A DNA stretch of 64,000 nt, taken from positions 39,008 through 103,007 of the forward strand of contig NZ_VIFV01000011.1 of the NCBI RefSeq assembly GCF_007004625.1, given 5' to 3'. A model generated the notes under the pieces. It saw only the letters and a list, made by a program, of their open reading frames with translations. It had not been told where the DNA came from and did not search any database. The DNA is from Planococcus salinarum. GTDB lineage: Bacteria; Bacillota; Bacilli; Bacillales_A; Planococcaceae. Made by a program: the position numbers and the translations under genes. Of this stretch, positions 36,006 to 46,076 are shown piece by piece; position 1 is the stretch's first letter, and each line of letters starts with the position of its first letter.

Positions 36006-38816
36006 ATGTCTAGCAATTATTCAGATTCGAGATCCCCATGGAGTTCCATCACTGGTCCTAACCTTGGATATGTTATGGAAATGTATGACATTTATCAGGA
36101 AGCGCCGGAATCGATTGATCCGGAATTCGCTGAGTTATTCAAGCAATACGGACCCCCTTCAGAAACAGGTGAAGAAAAGCAGCCTGCAGCTAAGGCTGAA
36201 GTGAAATCCGATCAATTCGGTAAAGTGCTCGGCGCCATCCAGATGGCTGAAGCCATCCGCGCCCATGGTCATCTGGCGTCGGATATCTATCCGTTGAAAG
36301 ACCAGACGCGAGACATGAAGCGCCTCGAGCCTTCAACTTACGGCATCACTGAACAGGACTTAAAGGAAGTACCAGTGTCACTGATACTGGAAAATGCTCC
36401 TGCGGACGTAAAAGATGGACTTGCTGCCATCAATTACCTGAAAACACTTTATACGGATAAAGTTGCATTTGAATTTTCACACATCGTCCAGCCCGAGGAG
36501 CGCAGCTGGCTGCAATCCAAAATAGAGGCAGGCGAAGTGAAACCCTCCCTTGATCCTGAAAAGAAAAAGAAGCTTCTTGACCTGTTGACCCGCGTTGAAG
36601 GATTTGAAAAATTCGTCCATCGCACATTTGTAGGCCAAAAACGTTTCTCAATTGAAGGTGTCGACACATTGGTTGTGTTAATGGATGAATTGGTCCGCTT
36701 ATCAGAATCAGCCGGCACAGAAAAAATCATGATCGGGATGGCACATCGCGGTCGTTTAAATGTGCTTACACATATCCTGCACAAGCCGTATGAGATGATG
36801 TTTGCCGGGTTCGCCCACGTTGGTGACGAAGCATTCCTTCCGGAAGATGGTTCGCTGCAAATAACGAAAGGCTGGTTTGGAGATGTTAAGTATCACATGG
36901 GTGCTGCCTATACTTCTCCAAAAGGGACAAACATCAAATTGGCGTACAATCCTTCACACCTTGAAATTGTCAGCCCGGTAGTTGCCGGCCAGACACGCGC
37001 TGCTCAGGAACTCACTCAGCAAAGCGGCCTTGCTCCAATCGATGTCAACAAGGCATATGGCATTATGGTTCATGGTGACGCAGCATTCCCTGGACAGGGC
37101 ATTGTAACCGAAACGTTGAATTTCAGCCGCATTCGCGGTTACCAAACAGGCGGTTCGGTTCATATCATCGCCAATAACCTGATCGGTTTTACGACAGAGC
37201 AATATGATTCGAGATCAACGCACTATTCTTCAGATCCTGCAAAGGGGTATGAAGTACCCGTGATCCACGTGAATGCCGATGAGCCGGAAGAAGTCATTGG
37301 GGTTGCAAAACTCGCTTTTGAATACCGCCAGAAATTCGGCAAGGATATTCTGATTGACCTGATTGGCTATCGCCGCTACGGACACAATGAAATGGACGAA
37401 CCTCTCGTGACGAATCCGACAATGTACCATGGAATTCATGAGCACGGCACAGTCCGTGAAATTTATGGACAGCAGCTCGCCGCCGAAGGAGTCCTTTCTG
37501 AAGAAGACGTGAAAAAGCTCGACAGCGACATCCTGTCAAAAATGCAGCAGGCTTATGATCGTGTAAAAGAAAATAAATCAGATGATGCACATGAAGTCGT
37601 CATTCCTGAAGCAGTTATGGAAGGATTCCCTGAAGTTCCGACAGGCGTCGATAAAGACGTGCTGACGAAAATGAACGAAGAATTGCTTTCGTGGCCAAGT
37701 GATTTCTCAGCATTCGGTAAACTTGCCCGCATTTTGAAACGCCGTGAAGATCCGTTCAATGGCAAAGGCAAGATTGACTGGGCGCATGCAGAAACATTGG
37801 CATTCGGTTCAATTCTTCAGGAGGGCAATCCAATCCGCTTATCCGGACAGGATGCACAGCGTGGCACTTTTGCCCATCGCCATCTTGTATTGCATGATGA
37901 GAAAAACGGCAACCAGCTCGTGCCATTGCATCACATTTCAGATGCAGAAGCGTCATTTGTCGTTTACAACAGCCCGTTAAGCGAAGCTTCCGTAGTCGGT
38001 TTCGAATATGGCTATAACGTGGAAAATGATAAAGCACTTGTCATCTGGGAAGCACAATATGGAGATTTCGCCAACATGGCGCAAATGATATTTGACCAGT
38101 TCATCTCTGCGGCCCGTGCTAAATGGGGTCAGAAGTCAGGTTTGGTTATGCTGCTTCCACACGCTTACGAAGGACAGGGTCCGGAACATTCGAGTGCCCG
38201 CCTGGAACGTTTCCTTCAAAATGCCGGAGAAAACAACTGGACAGTAGCGAATCTTTCAAGCGCTGCAAACTATTTCCATATTCTTCGCAGACAGGCGAAG
38301 ATGCTTGGGGAAGAGTCGATTCGTCCGCTGATCATCGTTACGCCTAAGTCGTTACTGCGCCATCCATTGGTCGGAGCGGATGTTGAAGATTTGACAGAAG
38401 GCAACTTCCAGACCATCATCGAACAGCCGGGCATGGGCCAGGACGCCAAAAAAGTACAGCGCCTCCTGTTTGCCAGCGGCAAGATGGCAATCGACCTGGC
38501 TGACCGCGTAAAAGATGGAAAGGAATACCCGGATACGCATATTGTCCGAGTTGAGCAGCTTTATCCTTTCCCTGCAGAAAAAATCCAGGCAATCATCAAA
38601 CGCTATCCGAAACTTAAAGAACTTGCCTGGGTTCAGGAAGAACCGAAAAACATGGGATCATGGTCATTTGCGGAACCGCAGCTTCGTGAAATCGCAAATG
38701 GCATTGAGATAAATTATTACGGCCGCGTTGTCCGTTCAAGCCCGGCAGAAGGCGACGGAGAAATGCATAAAGTTGAACAGGCACGCATCATTGATGAGGC
38801 ATTAGCTAAATCTTGA
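36006..38816 (+). CDS. odhA: 2-oxoglutarate dehydrogenase E1 component
   Basis: 936 residues, RBS TTGGAGG. Thiamine diphosphate enzyme of the TCA cycle, decarboxylating 2-oxoglutarate and passing succinyl to OdhB. Landmarks: GMAHRGRLNVL (active-site region), HGDAAFPGQGIVTETLN (ThDP-binding), and ETDEP-like YRRYGHNEMDEP, then LPHAYEGQGPEHSSARLERFLQ. Length and order match B. subtilis OdhA. odhB follows 24 bp later. Confidence 0.97.
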   Translation: MSSNYSDSRSPWSSITGPNLGYVMEMYDIYQEAPESIDPEFAELFKQYGPPSETGEEKQPAAKAEVKSDQFGKVLGAIQMAEAIRAHGHLASDIYPLKDQTRDMKRLEPSTYGITEQDLKEVPVSLILENAPADVKDGLAAINYLKTLYTDKVAFEFSHIVQPEERSWLQSKIEAGEVKPSLDPEKKKKLLDLLTRVEGFEKFVHRTFVGQKRFSIEGVDTLVVLMDELVRLSESAGTEKIMIGMAHRGRLNVLTHILHKPYEMMFAGFAHVGDEAFLPEDGSLQITKGWFGDVKYHMGAAYTSPKGTNIKLAYNPSHLEIVSPVVAGQTRAAQELTQQSGLAPIDVNKAYGIMVHGDAAFPGQGIVTETLNFSRIRGYQTGGSVHIIANNLIGFTTEQYDSRSTHYSSDPAKGYEVPVIHVNADEPEEVIGVAKLAFEYRQKFGKDILIDLIGYRRYGHNEMDEPLVTNPTMYHGIHEHGTVREIYGQQLAAEGVLSEEDVKKLDSDILSKMQQAYDRVKENKSDDAHEVVIPEAVMEGFPEVPTGVDKDVLTKMNEELLSWPSDFSAFGKLARILKRREDPFNGKGKIDWAHAETLAFGSILQEGNPIRLSGQDAQRGTFAHRHLVLHDEKNGNQLVPLHHISDAEASFVVYNSPLSEASVVGFEYGYNVENDKALVIWEAQYGDFANMAQMIFDQFISAARAKWGQKSGLVMLLPHAYEGQGPEHSSARLERFLQNAGENNWTVANLSSAANYFHILRRQAKMLGEESIRPLIIVTPKSLLRHPLVGADVEDLTEGNFQTIIEQPGMGQDAKKVQRLLFASGKMAIDLADRVKDGKEYPDTHIVRVEQLYPFPAEKIQAIIKRYPKLKELAWVQEEPKNMGSWSFAEPQLREIANGIEINYYGRVVRSSPAEGDGEMHKVEQARIIDEALAKS

Positions 38817-38840
38817 GCATAATCTAAGGAGGAATTTTTT

Positions 38841-40124
38841 GTGGCAGAAATCAAAGTACCGGAATTAGCAGAATCGATTACAGAAGGAACGATTGCACAA
38901 TGGCTGAAACAGCCAGGCGATACAGTGGAGAAAGGTGAATTCATCGTTGAACTTGAAACAGATAAAGTCAACGTCGAAGTCATCTCCGAGGAAGCCGGTG
39001 TTGTCCAGGAGCTTATGGCTGCTGAAGGCGATACAGTGGAAGTCGGCCAGGTAATCGCAATCGTCGGAGAAGGTTCTGGCGAAGCAGCAGCATCTGCACC
39101 GAAAGAAGAAGCATCCAAAGAAGAAGCGACTAATGCAACTGGTGTACCTGCTGAAACTTCAGCTCCTGCAACTCAGGAAGCAGTGAAGGAAGCACCGGCA
39201 GCAGAAGAGCAGTCTGCAACAGACCGCACAATCGCAAGCCCGGCTGCACGCAAACTGGCGCGTGAAAAAGGTATCGACCTTGCCGCAATTTCACCAGTGG
39301 ACCCGATGGGCCGAGTTCGTGTTCAGGACGTTGAAGCTCATTCTTCCAAACCTGCACAAAGTGCACCGGCTAAAACAGAGGCACCAAAAGCTGCTGCGTC
39401 AGCCCCTTCTTCTGATGAAGAAAGCGGCCGCGTCGTTCGTGAGAAAATGTCAAGACGCCGTCAGACTATCGCTAAACGCCTGCTCGAAGTCAAGCAGTCC
39501 ACAGCAATGCTGACTACGTTCAACGAAATCGATATGACGAACGTCATGGCTCTCCGCAGCCGCAAAAAAGATGACTTCCTGAAAAACAACGATGTGAAAC
39601 TTGGCTTTATGTCATTCTTCACAAAAGCAGTTACTGCTGCATTGAAAAAATACCCTTACGTGAATGCTGAATTGGATGGCACTGATGTATTGCTGAAACA
39701 ATTCTATGATGTCGGGATTGCAGTTTCTACTGAAGAAGGCCTTGTCGTACCGATCGTTCGCGACACCGACAAGAAAAACTTTGCAGAAATCGAAGCATCG
39801 ATCGGCGAATTGGCAACGAAAGCACGCGACAAAAAACTTTCAATCGCTGACATGACAGGCGGTTCGTTCACCATCACAAACGGTGGTGTATTCGGCTCAT
39901 TGTTATCGACGCCAATCCTGAACGGCACACAAGTCGGAATTCTTGGAATGCACACAATCCAAAAACGCCCGATCGCTGTCGGAGACAATGTTGAAATCCG
40001 CCCGATGATGTATGTGGCATTATCTTATGACCACCGTGTAATCGACGGAAGCGATTCAGTCGGTTTCCTGAAAATGGTAAAAGAATTGATTGAAAACCCT
40101 GAGGATCTATTACTGCAGGGTTAA
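38841..40124 (+). CDS. odhB: Dihydrolipoyl succinyltransferase (E2)
   Basis: 427 residues, GTG start behind AGGAGG. Lipoyl domain (residues 1-75) with the lipoylated Lys in [11 protein letters not shown]; an Ala/Glu-rich linker; peripheral subunit-binding domain (about 130-168, [15 protein letters not shown]); and the catalytic core ending [15 protein letters not shown] (His and Asp). Core of the 2-oxoglutarate dehydrogenase complex. Terminator follows. Confidence 0.97.
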   Translation: MAEIKVPELAESITEGTIAQWLKQPGDTVEKGEFIVELETDKVNVEVISEEAGVVQELMAAEGDTVEVGQVIAIVGEGSGEAAASAPKEEASKEEATNATGVPAETSAPATQEAVKEAPAAEEQSATDRTIASPAARKLAREKGIDLAAISPVDPMGRVRVQDVEAHSSKPAQSAPAKTEAPKAAASAPSSDEESGRVVREKMSRRRQTIAKRLLEVKQSTAMLTTFNEIDMTNVMALRSRKKDDFLKNNDVKLGFMSFFTKAVTAALKKYPYVNAELDGTDVLLKQFYDVGIAVSTEEGLVVPIVRDTDKKNFAEIEASIGELATKARDKKLSIADMTGGSFTITNGGVFGSLLSTPILNGTQVGILGMHTIQKRPIAVGDNVEIRPMMYVALSYDHRVIDGSDSVGFLKMVKELIENPEDLLLQG

Positions 40125-40140
40125 TAGAAGATAGATATGC

Positions 40141-40174
40141 AAACCGTTCGCCAAAACTGGCGGACGGTTTTTTT
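40141..40174 (+). terminator. Terminator after odhB
   Basis: AACCGTTCGCC with GGCGGACGGTT (one mismatch pair), then eight T. Confidence 0.88.
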
Positions 40175-40305
40175 TCGCGTGAACAAAATATTTAACAGGA
40201 ATTTGCTCTGTCTTTGATAAATGCCGGTTTCCGGGCGCTCTGCGTTGCAGGACCAATCAGTTTTTGTCATGATAAAGGGAGAGAGCCAAAAGGCGGGCGA
40301 AGTGG

Positions 40306-40896
40306 ATGGATTTGTCATTTTTTATGGAAATTGTGAAAGAATACGGCTATGTCAGCATGTTCATCTTCAACTGGCTGTTGCTGTTTGGCATGCCCATTCC
40401 CAATGAAGTTGCAGCGGCTTTTTCCGGTGTGCTGACCGAAGTCAGCTATTTTAAACCTGTCTATGCTTTTATTTCAGCATATCTCGGGCTGATTACCAGC
40501 AATACTTTTGCCTATTTTATCGGCCGTCTTTTTGGCCACAGGCTGCTGGATCGTTTGAGCAGAACGAAACTGAAAAAACCGATCGAAAACTTTTCATCTT
40601 TTTTGCAGAAGCATGGAGAAATTGCTATTTCTTTCAGTTTTTTTCTGCCGGGAATCCGCTGGTCGATGCCCTACGTGGTGGGCGCAAATAAATATCCGTT
40701 CATAAAGTATATGCTGTATGCCTATACGGCCGGATTTGTCTGGATGATGGTTTACTTTAACCTGGGCCGAACATTCCCCTATGCCTACAATACAATCCTC
40801 AATCATCTGCAAGGTTTCCTTATCCTGTTATCTGTAGCGGTAATCGTGTTGTTGCTGGGGCATTACTATTACAGGGAACGAAAACTCCGTAAATAA
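40306..40896 (+). CDS. DedA family membrane protein
   Basis: 196 residues with about five hydrophobic segments. The blocks FGMPIPNEVAAAFSG (E in the first reentrant part), IGRLFGHRL, and FSFFLPGIRWSMPYVVG (conserved F-x-x-R/PG-x-R) are DedA hallmarks. DedA proteins act as lipid scramblases or flippases, some for undecaprenyl phosphate. The RBS (AGGCGG) is weak, so the start is less certain. Confidence 0.88.
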   Translation: MDLSFFMEIVKEYGYVSMFIFNWLLLFGMPIPNEVAAAFSGVLTEVSYFKPVYAFISAYLGLITSNTFAYFIGRLFGHRLLDRLSRTKLKKPIENFSSFLQKHGEIAISFSFFLPGIRWSMPYVVGANKYPFIKYMLYAYTAGFVWMMVYFNLGRTFPYAYNTILNHLQGFLILLSVAVIVLLLGHYYYRERKLRK

Positions 40897-40978
40897 TAAA
40901 GGCAGCTATGCGGATTTGAAAATCATCGCTGTTTTCCTTATACTAGAATACATAGACATACAGAAAAGGATGAGGACT

Positions 40979-41176
40979 GTGATTCACAACGAATGGCTGA
41001 CGAAAGAAACGATCCGCACGGTGACATGCAAGCATACGGACGCAGCAAAATTTTTGGTGTCGAATGTTCTGACTGCCGGAAAGACCTATGAAGTGAAAAA
41101 CGAAACCGAGGAATTTATTTTTGTTGTGGATAATACAGGAAAAATCGGCGGATTCTATAAAACATATTTCGAATAA
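40979..41176 (+). CDS. Small conserved Bacillales protein
   Basis: 65 residues from a GTG at 40979 behind AAGGATGAGG. Begins VIHNEWLTKETIRTVTC and ends GKIGGFYKTYFE, a pattern I associate with a short uncharacterised Bacillales family (DUF6501-like, from memory). Soluble, mostly strand. Function unknown. A clear terminator follows. Confidence 0.75.
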   Translation: MIHNEWLTKETIRTVTCKHTDAAKFLVSNVLTAGKTYEVKNETEEFIFVVDNTGKIGGFYKTYFE

Positions 41177-41192
41177 AACATTGAAAACGAAA

Positions 41193-41221
41193 AAACCGAT
41201 GCATGTTCATCGGTTTTTTTT
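41193..41221 (+). terminator. Terminator after the 65-residue ORF
   Basis: AAACCGATG/CATCGGTTT stem with six-base loop and long T-run; the yojN RBS comes right after. Confidence 0.88.
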
Positions 41222-41239
41222 GTGGAAAGAGGGCTGTTT

Positions 41240-42097
41240 ATGGATTTTATTGAAAAAGAGACTGCGGAGCGCAAAAAGAGGCGGCACGAGGGCTACGACC
41301 AGCTGATTGGCACGGGCGGCTACATTTCGCCGGACGCCAATCTTTGGAAGGATGTCATGACAGCGATGGTGCTGCGCAAGCCGGTCCTGCTGAAGGGGCC
41401 GACAGGAGCGGGGAAGACCCGCATGGCGGAATCGATTTCAGCGGCTTTTGGACAACCGATGCAGAGCATCAACAGTTCTGTAGACCTGGATGCTGAAGCG
41501 CTGCTCGGATTCAAGACCCTGGTACAGAAGGGTGGCCAAAGCCAGATTGAATTTATCGAAGGGCCAGTGGTCACGGCTATGAAAAAAGGACATCTGCTGT
41601 ATATTGATGAGATCAATATGGCAAAGGCCGAGACTTTGCCGATTCTCCATTCGGCTTTGGATCACCGGCGCATGATGACCAATCCGTTTACCGGGGAAGT
41701 CATCGAAGCGCATCAGGATTTCGGCGTGATTGCCGCAATCAATGAAGGGTATATCGGTACTGCGCCGATGAATGAAGCGCTGAAAAACCGCTTTATCGCG
41801 TACCCGATACCGTATCTGACAGGCGAGCAGCTTGCCGCATTGTGGGACCGGGAATTTCCTGATGCAGATCCGAAATTAAAGGGGTTCATGCTGAATCTGG
41901 CGGAAGATCTGATGAAGCAGGTTGAAAACGGCTTGTTATCTGAAGAGGCGGCATCAATCCGCAGCCTGTTGGATGCCACTGCGCTTGCCGAGCACATGGA
42001 TCCGATGCGTGCAGTCAATTACGCCATTGCACAGAAGCTGGAAGATGAAAGCGAGCGCGATTTGTTTCTCGATTTGGCGAATACCTGGAAGAAGTAG
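41240..42097 (+). CDS. yojN: AAA+ ATPase, YojN (NorQ/CbbQ type)
   Basis: 285 residues. Walker A KGPTGAGKTRMAES (about residues 50-63), Walker B HLLYIDEINMA, then sensor I VIAAINEGY and the arginine-finger region NEALKNRF. It belongs to the MoxR/NorQ branch that pairs with VWA proteins to remodel or activate enzymes; the VWA partner follows 9 bp later. The same pair sits next to odhAB in B. subtilis. A GTG at 41222 is in frame, but the ATG at 41240 fits the family start. Confidence 0.88.
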   Translation: MDFIEKETAERKKRRHEGYDQLIGTGGYISPDANLWKDVMTAMVLRKPVLLKGPTGAGKTRMAESISAAFGQPMQSINSSVDLDAEALLGFKTLVQKGGQSQIEFIEGPVVTAMKKGHLLYIDEINMAKAETLPILHSALDHRRMMTNPFTGEVIEAHQDFGVIAAINEGYIGTAPMNEALKNRFIAYPIPYLTGEQLAALWDREFPDADPKLKGFMLNLAEDLMKQVENGLLSEEAASIRSLLDATALAEHMDPMRAVNYAIAQKLEDESERDLFLDLANTWKK

Positions 42098-42106
42098 GTG
42101 GCATAG

Positions 42107-43960
42107 ATGGCGTCTGTAAATCGCTTTATCCAATTCAATGATGAAACCATCGACACCCAAATGCTCCACCGGCTGGAGATGCTGGCGGGTGCACTTTCAG
42201 ATGCTCCATATCTGAAAGTGACGACCCGCAAACTGATTGAATTGCGGCCGGCAGAGTCGGCGGTTTCGGTCAGTGTATTCTGGCGGCACCGGCCAAAACA
42301 AGTGGAACGGCAAGGGTATCTGTCGGATATCTATTTGCTGAGTGCCGGATTTTGGCGAAATTTCAGCTTAGCGGCCTGGAAGCAGTTTACACGGCAGCAG
42401 TCACCCTTGTCTTCACTTCGGGAACAACTCCTGCTTTGTGCCGAGGAATTCCGGCTGTCGGAAAAGGTTATGAAAGAACGCCCCGGAACAGCTGCAGCAT
42501 TTGCTGTGCGCGAACAAGTTTACCGGGAATATCACCAGGATCAATTGGAGCAAAACCTGAAAAAAGGATTTTATGCCGACGCTTTTTTGAATTCCGCTTA
42601 TTTGAGCCTTCGAGGTATTGAACCGGAAAGGGCGGTGGAATGGGAGGCCTTGCAGCTGATGTGGAAGGCAATGTTTGACGCGCATTCGACCGCTGATTCT
42701 GCTGCCATTGTGGACCGAATGTCCGCACGCCTGGAATTTATGCTGAAGGATGACATGATCCATACGTATTACACGTTCGGGGAGTCGGCGGAAAAAGTAC
42801 CGCCCTTTCATTATCATGAAGGCATCGAAGCCGAAGAGGCGGAAGACCCCGAAGAAATTGAAACGATCGAGGAATGGTTTCAGACCTGGCACCGTGAAAG
42901 TGAAATGAAAGATGCGGCTGCGATGGAGTTTGAGTTGGAACGGGGCGATTCGCAGCTGGCAACCGGCGGACGGGAAGAGGCAGGTGCCGATGAAGTGCAG
43001 CAGACGGGCCGGGGCGATTCAAGTGGCGAGCATCTGGAGGACAACGATGCGGAGGACCGCGATATGGACAGCGGACCGAAAAAAGCCGGCGGGAAATTCG
43101 GCAGAGCGAACGAGCAGGTGGTGTACCATGAAAAGCGCTTGGCGGCAACCGGCGAACATGGCCGTATGATTGCTGATTGGCGCAGAAAACAGGCGCCCCA
43201 TGTGCGGGCTTTGTTGAAGGAATTGAAAAAACGGATCACACAGCGCCATCAGGATTACCGCACCAACTTAAATGCAGGCAGATTATCGAAAAATCTGCTG
43301 CAGCTGGCACTCGAAGAACGCCCGAAGCCTTTTTACCGGAAATCGGCCCCGTCAAAAGAGCTGGATGCAGTTTTCTGTCTGCTGATTGACGGTTCCGCTT
43401 CCATGGTCGATAAATTGGATGAAACGAAGCAGGCCGTGCTGTTGTTCCATGATGTGCTGTGCGGGCTCGGCATAACGCATGAAATTGTGCTGTTTTACGA
43501 AGACGCGTATGAAGCAAGCGACAGAGAACAGCCCAATTATTTTGAGTGGATGCACAAATTCGAGGACGGCAGGCGGGACCATGCCCAGGAGATTGTTTCC
43601 TTTGAAGCGCATGAAGATAACCGCGACGGCTTTGCAATCCGCTGGATGGCTGACCGCGTCAAACTGCACAGTGAGAAACACCGCTTCCTGCTTGTCTTTT
43701 CGGACGGGGAGCCATCGGCCTATAATTACGCTGAAAACGGTGTAGTGGATACCGCCAATGCTGTGGCAGAGGCAAAAAAGGATGACATCGAGGTGCTGCA
43801 TCTGTTTCTCAGCAGCGAGCCGATTACTGAGCAACGGGCAGCTTTCTACCGCATGATGTATGGCAATAAGTCCGTCAGCGCCGATTCGCTCGAGCAGTTT
43901 GTGGACCAGACGCTGCGATTGCTGAAACGGACGCTGCATCTGGTCATTCAATCTGGGTAG
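42107..43960 (+). CDS. yojO: VWA-domain protein, YojO (NorD/CbbO type)
   Basis: 617 residues. Long helical N-terminal region, acidic low-complexity middle (about 230-330), and a C-terminal von Willebrand A domain (about 420-610) with the MIDAS motif DGSASMVDK (DXSXS) and a following FSDGEPSAYNY. Works with the AAA+ partner YojN; the client is unknown. Nearby 2-oxoglutarate dehydrogenase could be the client, but that is a guess from conserved proximity. Confidence 0.88.
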   Translation: MASVNRFIQFNDETIDTQMLHRLEMLAGALSDAPYLKVTTRKLIELRPAESAVSVSVFWRHRPKQVERQGYLSDIYLLSAGFWRNFSLAAWKQFTRQQSPLSSLREQLLLCAEEFRLSEKVMKERPGTAAAFAVREQVYREYHQDQLEQNLKKGFYADAFLNSAYLSLRGIEPERAVEWEALQLMWKAMFDAHSTADSAAIVDRMSARLEFMLKDDMIHTYYTFGESAEKVPPFHYHEGIEAEEAEDPEEIETIEEWFQTWHRESEMKDAAAMEFELERGDSQLATGGREEAGADEVQQTGRGDSSGEHLEDNDAEDRDMDSGPKKAGGKFGRANEQVVYHEKRLAATGEHGRMIADWRRKQAPHVRALLKELKKRITQRHQDYRTNLNAGRLSKNLLQLALEERPKPFYRKSAPSKELDAVFCLLIDGSASMVDKLDETKQAVLLFHDVLCGLGITHEIVLFYEDAYEASDREQPNYFEWMHKFEDGRRDHAQEIVSFEAHEDNRDGFAIRWMADRVKLHSEKHRFLLVFSDGEPSAYNYAENGVVDTANAVAEAKKDDIEVLHLFLSSEPITEQRAAFYRMMYGNKSVSADSLEQFVDQTLRLLKRTLHLVIQSG

Positions 43961-44058
43961 ATCCAGTTTTTCGGTTGTGCGTTTCCGGTTTCCATTTAAT
44001 TGCTTTATGTGACCCGATTTATTATTTCATACGCGTGATTATTTCCATTAAAGTGGGT

Positions 44059-44150
44059 ATACTGTCCGCAAATGAAAAATACTGTCCGGAAGCGCTTGAA
44101 TACTGTCCGGAAACGAAAAATACTGTCCGCAGCAGCCTAAATACTATCCG
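44059..44150. repeat. Five-copy array, core ATACTGTCCG(G/C)A, 20-21-bp period
   Basis: ATACTGTCCG starts at 44059, 44079, 44100, 44120 and 44141 (the last with one change, ATACTATCCG). Spacing is 20, 21, 20 and 21 bp. The base after the core is G or C, and spacers vary. Same layout as the array at 30338 with an unrelated core. Not coding. Lies between convergent yojO and telA. Confidence 0.85.
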
Positions 44151-44188
44151 GAAGGTTAAAAAGGTTGCGGCGGCGTCTCAGAAATGAA

Positions 44189-44224
44189 AAAATCCCGTGA
44201 AGCACAAACGCTTCACGGGATTTT
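44189..44224. terminator. Terminator between yojO array and telA
   Basis: AAAATCCCGTGAAG with its perfect complement, eight-base loop, A and T runs on both sides. It ends telA and can also stop + strand transcripts. Confidence 0.92.
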
Positions 44225-44227
44225 CCT

Positions 44228-45406
44228 TTATTGTTCTTTCGATTTTTCGCCTTCATGTATTGCCAGCAGTCGCTGCTTGAGCTCGTTTTCCATTTTGCCG
44301 ATTTCCAGTTCAGCGGCGCGGCGGTTTTTCCGGCCCTCACTCTGGATCTGCAAGGTTTCTTCAATCGTCGTCAGAAGATTTTCCTGCGTTTTCTTCAATG
44401 TCTCGATTTCGATGATGCCGCGCTCATTTTCCTTGGCGGTTTCAATGGAATTCATTTTCAGCATTTCGGAATTCTTCAATAACAGGTTATTGGTCGTGGA
44501 AGTGACCTGTTTTTGCGCTTCTACAGCTTTCATCTGTTTGTTGAGTGTCAGGGCAATGGCAATCTGGTTTTTCCAAAGGGGAATCGACGTCATGATCGAT
44601 GATTGGATTTTCTCGGCCAGCGTCTGGTTCGTCTGTTGGATCATCCGGATCTGCGGCGCACTCTGTATGGTGATTTGGCGGGATAACTGCAGATCATACA
44701 AGCGTTTGTCCAAACGGTCGACAAACTGCACCATGTCATTGACTTCCTGATAGGCCATCTGGTCATCCGATGCTTCCGCTTTTTTGCGCAGGGCAGGGAT
44801 GGTTTCATTCAGAATCTCATCGCGCTTGATTTCAGCGGCTGCGATGTAGACATTCAAAGCCTGGAAGTACATCTTGTTTTGGTCATAGAGTTCTTCCAGC
44901 ATCTGCACGTCTTCCAACAGGCCGCGTTTCGAATGATCCAGCTGGATGCTGATGCGGTCCACCTGAGTGCTCAGCTTCTGGTATTTAGTCATGATTTCCT
45001 GGACGGAATATTTCGCTTTGGCGAACAGTTTGCGGATGCCTGACTTTTTCGTCTCGGTCAATTCTTCCGGATTCAGCTCCTGCAATTTTTTCATCAGGTC
45101 ATGCAGAACATCTCCGACAGGACCGATATCTTTTTGCTGCACATGATCGAGCATCTTGTGGGAGAAGTTACCGAGCTGGCTTTGTGCATTTGCCCCGTAA
45201 GTCAAAATGGCTTCGTGGTTGCCGGCGGGAATCTGCTTTGCCAGCTCCTGCGCTTTTTTCTTGTCTTCGTTTGACAATTTATCCATCAAGAGGACCGGCC
45301 GGCCGGTTTGCTGCTCGGCGGGAGATTGCTCCTTGTCCAGTTGGATGCCGAATGGCGATTCCAGCAGGTCATCCAATTCACTTCGTGTCGATTGATTTTC
45401 GCTCAT
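44228..45406 (-). CDS. telA: Toxic anion resistance (TelA/YaaN) family protein
   Basis: 392 residues from the ATG at 45406 (AAGGAGACG upstream); further upstream codons overlap xpaC. Long helical protein with coiled coils: DRISIQLDHSKRGLLEDVQ, then QSAPQIRMIQQTNQTLAEKIQSS-type sequence, ending KMENELKQRLLAIHEGEK. TelA proteins are linked to tellurite and cell-envelope stress; mechanism unknown. It overlaps the xpaC 3' end by 29 bases, forming a two-gene unit. Confidence 0.9.
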   Translation of the reverse strand: MSENQSTRSELDDLLESPFGIQLDKEQSPAEQQTGRPVLLMDKLSNEDKKKAQELAKQIPAGNHEAILTYGANAQSQLGNFSHKMLDHVQQKDIGPVGDVLHDLMKKLQELNPEELTETKKSGIRKLFAKAKYSVQEIMTKYQKLSTQVDRISIQLDHSKRGLLEDVQMLEELYDQNKMYFQALNVYIAAAEIKRDEILNETIPALRKKAEASDDQMAYQEVNDMVQFVDRLDKRLYDLQLSRQITIQSAPQIRMIQQTNQTLAEKIQSSIMTSIPLWKNQIAIALTLNKQMKAVEAQKQVTSTTNNLLLKNSEMLKMNSIETAKENERGIIEIETLKKTQENLLTTIEETLQIQSEGRKNRRAAELEIGKMENELKQRLLAIHEGEKSKEQ

Positions 45407-46076
45407 TTTCCACGTCTCCTTCGTCATCGGCCAGGTGTTGAACCAATAGTTTCTGATTCTGCTGTTTATCGACGGCCAGGCGGGCATAGTCGAGTTCCAT
45501 CCGAAGCTGTTCCACGTCGGACGCCAGCACTTTCTTTAAATCGTCTTCCAATACGCGATTCATCGATTGCAGGGTTTCACGGGTATCCTGCAATGCAACT
45601 TTCATTTGCTGGTCTTTGACAGGCTGCCCGACCAGCAAGGCATATTTTTCTGTCAACTCCAATGCGGAATCGAGATGCGAATAAAAGAAGGATTCCGCAA
45701 GGTAAAATTTTCTGGGATTTTGTTGCACGACCACAACGATCTTGTTCGCTATTTTTGTCATCTCCACCAATTGCCTGAAAGAAGAGATCGAGCGAACCCG
45801 GTAATACAGGCCCCTCAATTTTTTCGTCTTCTCTTTCGCTTCGTGGACTTGTTTGATCACATGCTTATATTCACTGCGGGTCATTCCGAATTCCTTGGAA
45901 GTCGATGAAAATTGCACTTGTTTAATAGTGGTATTGCTTGCCAGGTAGGTACCGGCAGCAACTGCTCCTGAAGCGAGCAATCCGATTTCCGCACCCAGAT
46001 AAAGTACAGGAAACATCACTCCCATGATCGGGAGGCTGACCGATTGGCGTTTAATGAAGTTTTGGACTCGCTTCAT
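45378..46076 (-). CDS. xpaC: XpaC-like protein
   Basis: 232 residues. N-terminal hydrophobic hairpin (about 15-45, two short helices), then a long helical cytoplasmic part with LRGLYYRVRSISSFRQL. Matches XpaC, originally named for hydrolysis of bromo-chloro-indolyl phosphate; the true role is unclear. Always next to telA/yaaN in Bacillales. Confidence 0.85.
   Translation of the reverse strand: MKRVQNFIKRQSVSLPIMGVMFPVLYLGAEIGLLASGAVAAGTYLASNTTIKQVQFSSTSKEFGMTRSEYKHVIKQVHEAKEKTKKLRGLYYRVRSISSFRQLVEMTKIANKIVVVVQQNPRKFYLAESFFYSHLDSALELTEKYALLVGQPVKDQQMKVALQDTRETLQSMNRVLEDDLKKVLASDVEQLRMELDYARLAVDKQQNQKLLVQHLADDEGDVENERKSIDTK

Noticed and set aside
44059..44150. CRISPR array or coding repeat
   Set aside because: Same size argument, and the 20/21-bp period breaks any reading frame.
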